Below are positions 54,983-64,000 of a stretch of DNA of 64,000 bases, in pieces. Both the position numbers and the translations under genes were made by a program. The DNA is from Manihot esculenta. Lineage: Eukaryota; Streptophyta; Magnoliopsida; Malpighiales; Euphorbiaceae. The stretch spans positions 32,560,950 through 32,624,949 of the forward strand of contig NC_035162.2 of NCBI RefSeq assembly GCF_001659605.2, in the 5' to 3' direction. The notes beneath the pieces were generated by a model. It was not told where the DNA came from and ran no database searches. It saw only the letters and a program-made list of their open reading frames with translations. Every line of letters starts with the position of its first letter. The stretch's first letter is position 1.

Positions 54983-57187
54983 TGTAATACCCGGCATGTT
55001 CAGACATCGAAATTCCTACCGTCCGATGGAATCTAGGATGTCAAAGCATCCCTGAAGGGTAGAGTGAAGGTTTTCTAAAATGTTTTTACATGTTTTAAGC
55101 TTTTATTTTAGAAAAGAAATGAGTTTTGAAGAGAAAAGGCTAAGGAAGTCTTTGCCACTTTCGGCCCCCGAAAGTTGAAGTTCGGCCGCCGAAAGTACCC
55201 CATGTTCGGCCCCCTAAACTCTAATGTTCGGCCTCCGAAGGTGGTGAGGTGTTGCATGTAGCTTTAGCCACCAAATGTGAAGCGGTGGTTCTTTGTTAAA
55301 GGTGCTTTTGGCCGAGAAAGGAGGTGCTTAAGCTTTCCTTTGGGTCAGAGACATGTTCATGCTTCCCCTTAGTGACTTACCTAGTTTCTCTTCAAATCTT
55401 TCAAAGAAAAACAAGTTTAAAGTGAGTTTAAGATAGTTTTGAGAAGTTGTGGAGTTTAAGAACTTGTGAAGCTTGAATCTCCATCTTTTCAAGTTTGGAG
55501 TCACACCAGCCTTTGTTCCTCAAGAGGTAAGTGTGAATCCTTAGTTTTTATCATGTTTTACATAAGCTTGATGAAGGAGAAGGGGAGTTATGCATGTGTA
55601 TGCATAAGTTGTGCATAGTAGGGTGCATAAATCGTTTATGCTATATGTATGCTTGATGTGTGTTGTTGGTTGGAGTTTTAATGTGGTTTAAGACTCCTAT
55701 ATGCATGATTAAGTGTTAGAGCATGTTTGGAGAGGTGGGATGCATGTTTGGAGGGTTAGTGTTTGGATGGCATGGTTGTGCACGAAGCTGAGTTCTGGAT
55801 GAACTCAGGTTCGGCCGCCGAATGTGGGAGTTCGGCCGCCGAACCTCTTCTGAAGGCAGTTTTGGCTGCCTAAGGTTGCCCCCGAACATTTGGACTTTCG
55901 GATCTGTCATGCACATTCAGCCGCCGAAGGTGCCCCCGAAAGTGCCCTGTCCAGCTTTCCTTTGCATGTTTTCCATGGTTGTTCTAAGGTGTTTTAAGGG
56001 GTTTTTGGGGAGATGTTTAGAGATATGTTAGAGTATGTTTGGTCCCTCATTTAAGTCTATCTGTGTAGGCACAGACCAGAGGAACCAGAGAGTTCAGCAG
56101 TGAGTACCGCTTCAGGAGCCTGCAGAGTCAGTCAGAGTCAGTCAGAGGTGAGTGGAACTACACTTAATTCTTTTAATTACGAAATGTAATGTTTTTAGCA
56201 TATTTCATTCATCATGAGTATGCATAGGATGATTGCATTAGAAATCACGAATATGTTGCATTGCATAGTTAATTGTTGATGTGGGTGAATGCTGAATGAT
56301 CCAATAGTCCCAGACAGGAAGTCCAGGACCCCATTCTACGGCCTGGCAGGTATAGAGAGTTCAGGACCCCATTCTACGGCCTGACAGGTTTGTTTTTGTA
56401 CAGGAAGTCCAGGACCCCATGCGATGGCCTGGCAGATTTATTAGTTATACAGGAAAAAATCCAGGACCTCATCACTGGCCTGGAAATTTAAAATATGTGT
56501 GTATGTATGTATGGATGTATGTATGCATTATAGGAAGACCAGGACCCCAGTCGACGGCCTGGCACGGATTAGATACTGGGACTATGTGGTGACAGGTTTA
56601 CCCTAGATGTGAATTGTCTGTGATATGATGCATTCCATAAGATCATGTTTTAATGACAAGTTTTATTGTTCTACTCACTGGGCTATAGAGCTCATCCTTC
56701 TCCCTTATTCCCAGTTTTGCAGGTTTCAGTATACAGGTTGTACAAGGGCAAGTCAGAGGTGCATAAAAAAAAAAAGAGAGAGCTTGTAATAGTTAGAGTG
56801 GATATGTAATATTAAAGAGATGTATTAGTTGTGTAAATAGTTAAAGTGTGCTTGACTTAGTTATTCTATTTTATAAGTCTTTTGTATACAGGATCAAGTT
56901 ATATAACTGTTTTACAAACAGGTGAAAAACCAGGCTTAACAGGTATGATTTAACCCATCTAGAGCAAGCTCTAGTCAGGGGTACAGAGTACAAAGTATAG
57001 AGATTGTGCATGCACAGGTTAAGCCATAGTTCAGAGAAAGAAAAGTTTTTATTTTCACAGAAAATATATGATCATGTATGAGTTTTTACAGGTACACAGA
57101 GAGTATAGCAGGCTTGCTACGGGTTCTGGCGGCCTTATGCCGACCTGAATCCTAGCGCCGGTGACGGTCCATTCCCGGGTCGTTACA
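54983..57187 (+). mobile_element. 3' LTR of C (2205 bp), different subfamily from the 5' LTR
   Basis: TGTAATACCCGGCATGTTCAG...GGGTCGTTACA. No TATAAA where the 5' LTR has one ('GTTCTTTGTTAAAGG' instead). Palindromes are fewer (55165-55245, 55808-55945). Splice-site-like positions are kept (CAAGAG|GTAAGT near 55526, TGTGTAG near 56069, GTCAGAG|GTGAGT near 56148, TTTTGCAG near 56721). Confidence 0.9.
56318..56570. repeat. LTR minisatellite of C 3' LTR, five units
   Basis: Units of AGTCCAGGACCCCATTCTAC and GGCCTGGCAGG, the fourth eroded (CCAGGACCTCATCACTGGCC). A (TATG)n tract separates the fourth and fifth. The unit differs from that in the 5' LTR (CCC versus TGCCC core), consistent with different subfamilies. 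Confidence 0.85.
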
Positions 57188-57201
57188 GATATGCTCTATC
57201 A

Positions 57202-58118
57202 AATACCCCCACACTTAAGCTTTTGCTTGTCCTCAAGCAAACAAACATAGTCAAATAAGCTTTCTTACTCTAGATCCTTGTTTCCACTTAAGCTCATACT
57301 CTAGACACTTATTTTGAAGCATTGCAGTGAAGGATATATGCATAAAGATTACTTACCTCTTTTCCTTGTTTCCCTTTGCTTACCATGGCTAGGATTTGTT
57401 TTCCTCAAGAGAGACATGCACATTAATTTGTTAAGACTTTTTTCTAGCTTTTGGATTGACTTGCCCTTACCTTGAAGTACTTTATTCAGGCTTTTGCACT
57501 TTAGATCTTGCTTGGAAAGGTCACCAACCTATTTTTGATGTCAAGGTTTATATTTTTCAGTTGGTCACCTATCCAAGTGGCTACTAGCTTTTATTTTTGT
57601 GCTTTTGAGGTTTATGCCTTTGCTGAATTTTCTTTCTCTCAATGATTTGGGAAAATCAACACCAATTGCTAAATCAAGTCACATTAAGTTCATTCACACA
57701 ATTTTAATTTATTCTCAATCAATTGAGGGTCATCAATATATTTTTCACCAATGGCAAGCTCTAAGATTCAATTCAAAAGGCAATTCTCAAACATGAATAC
57801 AACCCACTGCAATTGATTCAACATAAGTTTAAAGAGTTATCACATTAATGGGGTCATGGAAAGAAAAACTCATTCAACATAGTTCATCAGTTTGAGTAGA
57901 GCAAAACAAAAAGAAGAAGAAGGTTGTAGTTGTGTGTGTTTTATTGAAAGCATAAACAAATTAAAATTCAACTGTGGCTAATTAACTTAAGACTGAAAGG
58001 AAAAAGAAAAAAAATTTGCAATCTGAAAGCATGAAAAATCACAGAAGAGAAGGGGAGAAGAAGAAGGGAGGAAGAAGAAGAGAGATATGCACCCCCACAC
58101 TTAAATCATGCATTGTCC
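57202..58118 (-). other. 3' spacer and polypurine tract of E, no gene
   Basis: On minus the end reads GTGTGGGGGTATT before the LTR start TGATAGAGC. The Athila signature CTTGAGGACAAGCAAAAGC is present (57218-57238). The plus-strand frame at 57599-57796 has no family match I recognise. Confidence 0.65.
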
Positions 58119-59624
58119 TCAATGTAAAAGAAAGAATAAAAGAGAACAAAGGAATCTGAATACTCCCCTGGGGTGTGGTGTGCATGGCATGATCCTCTGG
58201 GCAGAAGGATGTTGCAGTGGAATTTCTTCCACTACTTGTACTACGAACCCTTCAAAGTGTGGTTTCAGACGATGTCCATTCACCTTGAAGATTTTTCCAA
58301 TTTCTATGCTTCGGATGTCTACAGCTCCATGTGGGTATGCATGTTCTACAATGAATGGTCCAATCGACCTAGACCGTAGCTTTCCTGGGAACAATTTCAG
58401 ATGAGAGTCAAAGAGTAAGACTTTATCACCAACCTCAAATTGTTTTCTTGAAAGATGATTGTCATGGGAGGCTCTGGTCTTTGTTTTGTAGTTCCAAGAG
58501 TTCTCATATGCATCTCGTCTTATTTCCTCAAGCTCTTGCAGTTGTAACTTGCGATGGTGTCTGGCTTCTTTGAGGTCCATGTTGCAATTCTTTACAGCCC
58601 AATATGCCTTGTGCTCAAGCTCAACTGGGAGGTGACAAGCTTTCCCATAGACAAGTCTATAAGGAGACATACCTATGGGGGTCTTGTAGGCTGTTCTGTA
58701 GGCCCATAAGGCATCCTCTAATCTTAAGCTCCAATCCTTTCAGTTGGGAGAAACTGTCTTTTCAAGGATGGCTTTGATTTCTCTGTTGGACACTTCAGCT
58801 TGTCCATTCGTCTGAGGGTGGTAGGCTGTGGATGTTCTGTGGATGACATTGTGTTTTCTGAGAAGGCTTTCCACTACCCTATTGCAAAAATGGGTCCCTC
58901 TATCACTGATGATAGCTTTTGGTACTCCATGTCTGGCAAAGATGTTGGTCTTCACAAAGTCTACCACTGCCTTGGCATCATCAGTCTTAGTTGCTCTAGC
59001 CTCCACCCACTTGGATACATAATCCACTGCAAGGATGATATAAGTGTATCCAAAGGATGGTGGAAATGGTCCCATGAAGTCTATGCCCCAAACATCAAAT
59101 ACCTCACAGACCATGATGGGGTTTTGTGGCATTTGATTTCTTTTGCTCAAATTTCCAGTCTGTTGACACCTAGCACATGTCCTGCAAAACAGAAAAGCAT
59201 CTCGAAACATGGTGGGCCAAAATAGGCCACTTTCAAGTATCTTATGAGCAGTTTTCCTTGGACCAAAGTGTCCTCCACAACTATATAAATGGCAAAAAGT
59301 AAGTACAGAGGCTATTTCTTGATCAGGAATGCATCTCCTTATCATTTGATCAGCACAATGTTTCCACAAATAAGGCTCATCCCAAACATAGTATTTGGCA
59401 TCTTTTTTTATTTTATCTTTAGTGTGCTTAGGCAAGTCAGAAGGTAAGTTACCTGTGGCCAAGTAGTTTACCATATCGGCGTACCATGGTTCATCAGACT
59501 GAGCAAGAAAGATTTGTTCAAGGAGTTCTTCCTTGGTTTCTTCAAATTCAGGAAGGTAATGTTCTGAGCTTGACTGCAAAGAAGGTGGGGTGAAAGAGCT
59601 TGCTTGTGTTGGGGACTACTGGGA
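58119..59624 (-). pseudogene. integrase of E, with one in-frame stop
   Basis: Frame 59579-58740 gives an N-terminal lead ([16 protein letters not shown]), [15 protein letters not shown], the zinc region ([19 protein letters not shown] ... [11 protein letters not shown]), core motifs [32 protein letters not shown], and [18 protein letters not shown]. The Asp-Asp-Glu positions are present. A TGA at 58740-58742 breaks the frame, which then continues to 58119: [20 protein letters not shown], the GPF motif ([12 protein letters not shown]) and [17 protein letters not shown]. No chromodomain, as expected for Athila. Upstream of 59624 a TAG closes the frame. Confidence 0.9.
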
Positions 59625-59628
59625 GAGG

Positions 59629-59863
59629 TTCGGCGGCCGAAAAGGTTATGAGTTCGGCGGCCGAATTCCTTTAGTTTGCGGAATGAGCTGTGGCGATGGA
59701 TTCGGCTTCCGCAAGTCAATGGGGTTAGGCGGCCGAAAGATATTCGGCAGTCGAAGAATGTCTTCTTTCTGCACAATGTTTTCCTGAAGTGGTGCGACAG
59801 AATCTGGTTCTTGAGGGACAGTAGGGTTCGGCGGCCGAAGGTGAGCTATGTTCGACGGCCGAA
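59629..59863. repeat. CGG palindromes inside the protease-to-integrase linker of E
   Basis: Full copies at 59629-59641, 59653-59665 and 59827-59839, and imperfect ones near 59700, 59727, 59750 and 59851-59863. On minus they are read as RPPN (HLRPPNP, IFRPPNP, GIRPPNS). They lie where RT should begin. Confidence 0.88.
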
Positions 59864-60968
59864 TGTCTTCTGTCTGTGCTACCTCAACTTGCTGAATGCT
59901 ACAGATTGTTTCTTTTAGTTTTTGGGTTTCAATCCTGCAAAGATCATCATCTAAAATGCAATCTTGATTTTCATTAAACACATCTTGGCTTAAACAATCA
60001 ATAATATCAAGACCATAAACTGGGGACATATCATGTGGATATTTCATGGCATCATAGACATTGTACTTAATGACTTCCCCTTCAAATTCCACGGTAAGAG
60101 TACCATCATGCACATCAATTTTAGTTCTAGCAGTGCTTAAGAAAGGACGTCCAAGAAGAATATCATAACTAGTATTGCAACTATCTTCCTTAGTATCAAT
60201 CACATAAAAATCAGCAGGGAAGACAAGTTCATCTACTTGGGCTAACACATCTTCTAAAACACCTATGGGATATACTATAGATCTATCAGCCAATTGTATC
60301 ACAACTCTTGTTTCTTTGAGTGCACATGCATTGAGAGATTTATAGATGGAGAGAGGCATGACATTAATGGATGCACCAAGATCACACATGGCTTTCTTGA
60401 TACCAACATTCCCAATATTACAAGAGATAGCAAACATACCTTTGTCCTTGCATTTGGTAGGGAGTTCTCTTTTAATAACAGCAGTAACTACCTCACCTAC
60501 ACTTACTTTTTCTCTTTCAGCAAGCTTCCTTCTATTGGTATAAAGTTCTTTCAGAAATTTGGCGTACCTAGGGATCTGCTTGACAGCGTCTAACAGTGGT
60601 ATGTTGATTTCCACTTTTCTGAAAGTCTCGAGGATCTCCTTCTCCTCTTTTTCTTTTTGTGTTCTTTCAAATCTTTTTGGAAAAGGAGGTGGGATGTGAA
60701 AACTTTCCTTTGGATCAGTATTGTCCGCATGAGGTGGCTCATATTGAGATGGAAAGGCTTCAGGTGGCCTTGGTTCTTGCGCAAGGGGTGTCCTTGGTTC
60801 AACTTCCTTCTCTTGCTCATGATTAGCATCTTGAAGCTCTTTTCCACTTCTCAAAGTAATAGCACTAACATTCTGTCTGGGGTAAGTTTCAGTTTGACAA
60901 GGGAGCTTACCTTGAGATTCAGATCTGCCGATGGATGCAACCAGTTGGCCTATCTCTTGTCGCATGCC
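59646..60968 (-). CDS. gag C-terminus and aspartic protease of E with palindrome-encoded tail
   Basis: Open from just after the gag stop (GMRQEIGQLVASIGRSES) through AITLRSGKEL, the usual gag end of Athila, to a protease with CDLGASINVMPLSIYKSL (active-site Asp-Leu-Gly-Ala-Ser, typical of this lineage) and YDILLGRPFLSTARTKID. The last 90 codons are Pro/Asn-rich and contain RPPN repeats encoded by the CGG palindromes, ending IRPPNS at a TAA. In full-length relatives RT would follow; here the frame ends and the integrase region begins about 70 bases further. Confidence 0.85.
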   Translation of the reverse strand, partial: GMRQEIGQLVASIGRSESQGKLPCQTETYPRQNVSAITLRSGKELQDANHEQEKEVEPRTPLAQEPRPPEAFPSQYEPPHADNTDPKESFHIPPPFPKRFERTQKEKEEKEILETFRKVEINIPLLDAVKQIPRYAKFLKELYTNRRKLAEREKVSVGEVVTAVIKRELPTKCKDKGMFAISCNIGNVGIKKAMCDLGASINVMPLSIYKSLNACALKETRVVIQLADRSIVYPIGVLEDVLAQVDELVFPADFYVIDTKEDSCNTSYDILLGRPFLSTARTKIDVHDGTLTVEFEGEVIKYNVYDAMKYPHDMSPVYGLDIIDCLSQDVFNENQDCILDDDLCRIETQKLKETICSIQQVEVAQTEDIRPSNIAHLRPPNPTVPQEPDSVAPLQENIVQKEDILRLPNIFRPPNPIDLRKPNPSPQLIPQTKGIRPPNS

Positions 60969-62291
60969 TTACATGGTGTTGACCATTGTTTCCATCATTG
61001 TTTGCATAATCTTTTCAAGGTTCTGATTTGGATTTGAAGGTACTAGTTGGGCTTGATTTCTTTGGTAATTTTGGTAATTTTGATCATTGTTGGCCTTTCC
61101 ATAGCTAAAATTGGGGTGGTCTCTCCAACCTGGATTGTATGTATTGGAATATGGATCGTATCTGGGTTGGTTGTTGTACCTCGCAATTGCATTGACTTGC
61201 TGATTGTCTTCTTGGAGGGTAGGACATTGATCAGTGGGGTGTCCTACATATGAGCAGATACCACATGGCCTAGGAGGCTGGGGTGCTTGAATCTGTTGCA
61301 CAACATTTACCACAATATTTTTCATAACAGATGTTAGTTCAGACATGGTGGAAAAACTTACCTCATTGGCCATTTGTAGTTGCCTTTCTTCTCCATACTG
61401 TCTAGATGAGGCTGCAAGAGTAGATATCAGTTCTTTCATCTCCCTTGGTGACTTGTCTAGGATAGATCCTCCACAGGCTACATTTATGAGTTTCCTTTCT
61501 GATGGGATCAATCCTCCATAGAAGAACTGAATGAGGGCTTTGTCTGACATATCATGTTGTGGACAACCTGTACATAGTCTTTCAAACCTTTCCCAATAAT
61601 CATATAAGTCCTCAGTTGGTTTTTGCCTTATGCTAGTGATTTCTCTTATTATGCCAATTGATTTAGATGGTGGGAAGTATTTGTCCAAAAAGGCTTGGAC
61701 CATATCATCCCAAGAAGTTATAGATCTAGGTGGCAAATAAAATAACCAATCCTTTGCATGGTCATCGAAAGAAAAGGGGAAAGCTCTTAGTTTAACATGA
61801 TCTTCAGAGATCCCTTGAGGTCTCATGGATGAGCAAATCATTTTAAATTCTTTTAAGTGCTTATGTGGATTTTCATTCTCTCTACCTTTAAACTTAGGAA
61901 GAATATGTATCAAACCTGTCTTGAGTTCAAATGGAACTGTAAGAGGTGGATAGGTGATGCAAAGTGGAGCATAATCACCTATAGGAGTTGCTAACTCGCT
62001 CATGGTTCTCTCTCTTTGTGCTTGTGGCCTATTTGCTGGATTTTCTTGAACTATTTGGCCTTGGACAGCATGTCCATCATCGGCAGTAGCTGGTGCTTGA
62101 GGTTCTGCCATGGGTACAAAATTCGGTTGCTGGAGTGAAGGACTTTCGGCGGCCGAATGTTGGGATGGTTCGGCGGCCGAAGGTTGGGCAGAATGTTCTT
62201 CAGGCGCAGAGGCTTGCTTTCCTAGCCTTCTGAGGGTGCGTTCAATTTCTGGATCAAAGGGCAGAGTGTCCCTATGTTCAGATCTGGTCAT
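60969..62291 (-). CDS. gag of Athila-like element E (440 codons)
   Basis: The start at 62291 (MTRSEHRDTLPFDPEIERTL) is preferred over an earlier in-frame ATG because it lies close to the primer site and matches Athila gag starts. The N-terminal 90 residues are Ala/Pro/Gln-rich and include SAAE repeats from CGG palindromes. The capsid domain follows (FELKTGLIHILPKFKGRENENP, LRAFPFSFDDHAKDWLFYLP, AFLDKYFPPSKSIGIIREI, DLYDYWERFERLCTGCPQH). A CCHC knuckle reads CGICSYVGHPTDQC. A TAA at 60969-60971 separates it from the downstream gag end and protease, probably a single point change. Long and otherwise intact. Confidence 0.9.
   Translation of the reverse strand: MTRSEHRDTLPFDPEIERTLRRLGKQASAPEEHSAQPSAAEPSQHSAAESPSLQQPNFVPMAEPQAPATADDGHAVQGQIVQENPANRPQAQRERTMSELATPIGDYAPLCITYPPLTVPFELKTGLIHILPKFKGRENENPHKHLKEFKMICSSMRPQGISEDHVKLRAFPFSFDDHAKDWLFYLPPRSITSWDDMVQAFLDKYFPPSKSIGIIREITSIRQKPTEDLYDYWERFERLCTGCPQHDMSDKALIQFFYGGLIPSERKLINVACGGSILDKSPREMKELISTLAASSRQYGEERQLQMANEVSFSTMSELTSVMKNIVVNVVQQIQAPQPPRPCGICSYVGHPTDQCPTLQEDNQQVNAIARYNNQPRYDPYSNTYNPGWRDHPNFSYGKANNDQNYQNYQRNQAQLVPSNPNQNLEKIMQTMMETMVNTM
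62145..62181. repeat. two CGG palindromes inside gag of E
   Basis: TTCGGCGGCCGAA at 62145-62157 and 62169-62181. On minus they are read as SAAE (HSAAESP, PSAAEPS), a different frame from the RPPN reading in the linker. Absent from gag of Athila relatives as I know them. Confidence 0.88.
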
Positions 62292-62320
62292 GAAAGAAAA
62301 AAAAAACAAGTAAAATCAAT

Positions 62321-62338
62321 TCCCCGGCAACGGCACCA
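62321..62338 (-). promoter_or_regulatory. primer binding site of E (tRNA-Asp type)
   Basis: Minus TGGTGCCGTTGCCGGGGA, five bases from the LTR. This is the typical site of Athila and Tat elements and distinguishes E from the chromoviruses in the window. Confidence 0.9.
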
Positions 62339-62343
62339 ATTTT

Positions 62344-63107
62344 TGACAGAAGCGGTTGTCGAAGCCGGTCAAAAATAACCTTCTTGTTTACCTACAATTT
62401 ACAACTGCAGATAGTGGTGAATGATCAAATCCACAGAGAATTGATTACCTATCTATTTATCTTAATCAAGACCAAAAAAACTAATTGAAAACACAATTGA
62501 AAGCAAGTAATCAAAGAGGAATAGAAACAAGTGCAACAAAAGTAAAAAGGGGGGTTTTGAGATTTGATTTAACTAACAACTATTGTGAGCAATTAAAACA
62601 GCAAGTAATCAAAATAAAACAAGAAATCAATATGAGAAAAGTCTAGTTGAAGATATGGATCCACTTTGGTTATTTGGGTTGATCATTGAAACATGGTTAT
62701 CTTGATTGATTCAATAGGTTGGTTATGGGGGTAGAAGACGCTTCTCACCACCATGTCTTTCCTTATGAATAAACTGATTAGGGAACGTCCTCTAACCAAT
62801 TACTAATCAACAAATTGCCAAGGAATGTCCTTGGGCCAAAGGCATCAAAACAATTGCCAATTGCATGAAGAACAAGAAAGATCCAAACCCTAGCTACTCA
62901 AACGCATGAGATGTTGCTAGATCATACAATTTCTTGGGTTTTTACACCAAGTGTTCAATGGACAGAATATTTTCAGCAATTACGGACTAACAAATATCCA
63001 ATCCAACAATCAATTAACTTTGCAATTAAGAATCAAGTGGCCAATTTGATTAAAACAACAAAGCAATCTTTAGAATTAAGCACAATTGCATGAATATTGA
63101 ATAAAAT
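62344..63107 (-). mobile_element. 5' LTR of E, partial (cut by F)
   Basis: TGACAGAAGCGG... matches the first 770 bp of S2 closely. The outer part, which in S2 carries the CGG-palindrome block, lies beyond F and outside the window. Confidence 0.88.
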
Positions 63108-64000
63108 TGTAATACCCGGCTAAACCCGGCATCGGAATTCTTACCGTCCGGTGGGATTCAAGGATGTCAGAGGTTTCCTGAGGATAGAGTGAAGGTTTTC
63201 TAAAATGTTTTAAAGTATTTTAACGGTTTGATTAGGAAATAGTTGAGTTTTAGGGAGAAATGGCCAAAGGAGTTTCTGTCATGTTCGGCCCCCGAATGTT
63301 AAGTTCGGCCGCCGAAAGTGCCCAATGTTCGGCCCCCGAAAGTTGCATGGTTTTGCATGCAGTTTCGGCAGCCGAAACTGGGATGGTCGGTTAGCTGTGC
63401 ACACTCCTCAGTCCGTGATTTGGCCAGGTGTTCACCTCCAGATCATGACCAGAGGTTAGGCCACGTTTCTCCTGACTCATCTGCAAGCTTTTAATTAGCT
63501 TATGCAGAGGGTTGATCATTTGCAAAAGGTTTTGAACGTTTTGGAGAGAAAAGAAGAGTTGTGAGGGTTTGAAGCTTTGGAGGAGGAGTTGCTGAGTTTG
63601 GTTGTTCCTCTTCTGATTTCAGGAGGTAAGGGAAGTCTTTAAGTTTGTTTTAATGGTTTTTAATAGCTTTTTAAAGAGGTTATGGGAGTTATGTAGAGTT
63701 GCCTGCTTAGGTTAGTTTTGGTGAGTTTATGGAGAAGTTTGATTATGTGTTATGCGTGTTGTTTGTTGGGGTTGATAGGTAGTTTTGGACCCCTTTGGAG
63801 CATATACTTGAGTATATGTAAGTTGAGGTTTGGAGTTATGCATGTTTAGACAGGAGGAAAAGATGGAGGAGCTAGGTTGCGGGAGAAGCTGAGTTCTTGA
63901 AGAACTCAGGTTCGGCAGCCGAAGAAGGATTCGGCCGCCGAACCCCTTGCATGGTGGCTTAGACTGCCACAGCTTACCCCTGAGTGCCTTGAGGTTCGGC
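63108..64000 (+). mobile_element. chromovirus LTR F, 5' part, runs off window
   Basis: TGTAATACCCGGCTAAACC onward, subfamily close to B (shared 'GTTGGGGTTGATAGGTAG' block at 63765-63785). Palindromes at 63283-63380 and 63910-63945. Donor GTAAGG at 63626. No TATAAA, as in B. Inserted into the E LTR. Whether a full element or solo LTR follows cannot be seen. Confidence 0.85.

Larger units (their letters stand above)
44184..57187 (+). mobile_element. chromovirus-like unit C, probable fusion of two elements
   Basis: 5' LTR (44184-48585, split by S4), primer site, gag, protease, RT-RNase H copy 1, a second RT-RNase H, integrase, chromodomain, polypurine tract, 3' LTR (54983-57187). The two LTRs are of different subfamilies, and the flanking pentamers (TTTTC and GATAT) do not match. 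The flanks themselves belong to two different LTR fragments. The RT duplication junction is at 52043/52044. Together this points to a recombinant rather than a single insertion. Confidence 0.85.
57188..63107 (-). mobile_element. Athila-like element E without reverse transcriptase, minus strand
   Basis: Primer site 62321-62338 complementary to tRNA-Asp (minus TGGTGCCGTTGCCGGGGA), gag, aspartic protease, integrase, 3' spacer with polypurine tract, and a 14-bp LTR stub at 57188-57201 (ATGCTCTATCA edge) where C cuts it. The internal region is about 5.1 kb; RT and RNase H, normally between protease and integrase, are absent. The 5' LTR (62344-63107) is cut by F at 63108. Confidence 0.88.

Noticed and set aside
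60294..61037. Plus-strand frames opposite E gag-protease
   Set aside because: Shadows of the strong minus-strand gag and protease frames.

Overview
This window is plant nuclear DNA, very probably from a eudicot. It is intergenic, or pericentromere-like, sequence made almost entirely of nested LTR retrotransposons. I recognise no ordinary host gene, tRNA, rRNA or CRISPR array. The evidence is LTRs with TG...CA ends, initiator-Met-type and tRNA-Asp-type primer binding sites, polypurine tracts, 5-bp target duplications, and Ty1/copia, Ty3/chromovirus (Tekay-like) and Athila-like coding remnants. I cannot name the species from sequence alone.

Layout. 1-4961: 5' part of a minus-strand Ty1/copia element (K), inserted into an Athila-like element (H, plus strand, 4962-20023). 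H also contains a solo chromovirus LTR (S1, 5912-8110) and a minus-strand chromovirus (D, 8708-19076). D's own 5' LTR is split by a solo Athila-like LTR (S2, 15126-16925). 20024-20471: fragment of a K-family copia LTR. 20472-23921 and 42518-44155: a decayed plus-strand gene resembling the plant 'putative gypsy type transposon' family (PF04195-like), with two introns and a coiled coil. It is split by a solo Athila-like LTR (S3, 23922-42512), which is split by a nearly complete chromovirus (A, 24781-41534), which is split by a short non-autonomous chromovirus derivative (B, 29351-36187): four nested layers. 44184-57187: a chromovirus-like unit (C) that looks like a fusion of two elements, and carries a solo LTR (S4, 44970-47124). 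57188-63107: a minus-strand Athila-like element lacking reverse transcriptase (E). 63108-64000: the start of another chromovirus LTR (F).

How the parts work. A, C and D share one gag-protease-RT-RNase H-integrase-chromodomain plan. B has only gag remnants and must have been mobilised in trans, yet its two LTRs are almost identical. The chromovirus LTRs are about 2.1-2.4 kb. Most carry a TATA box, a conserved set of splice-site-like GT/AG positions, a hairpin-forming minisatellite and dense clusters of a CpG-rich palindrome, TTCGGCSGCCGAA.

The most unusual signal is that palindrome. It clusters in every chromovirus LTR here, changes copy number between the two LTRs of one element, and also occurs as a homologous block in the unrelated Athila-like LTR S2. 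In element E it occurs inside gag and the protease-linker coding sequence, read in different frames. This suggests a DNA-level module spreading between retrotransposon lineages.
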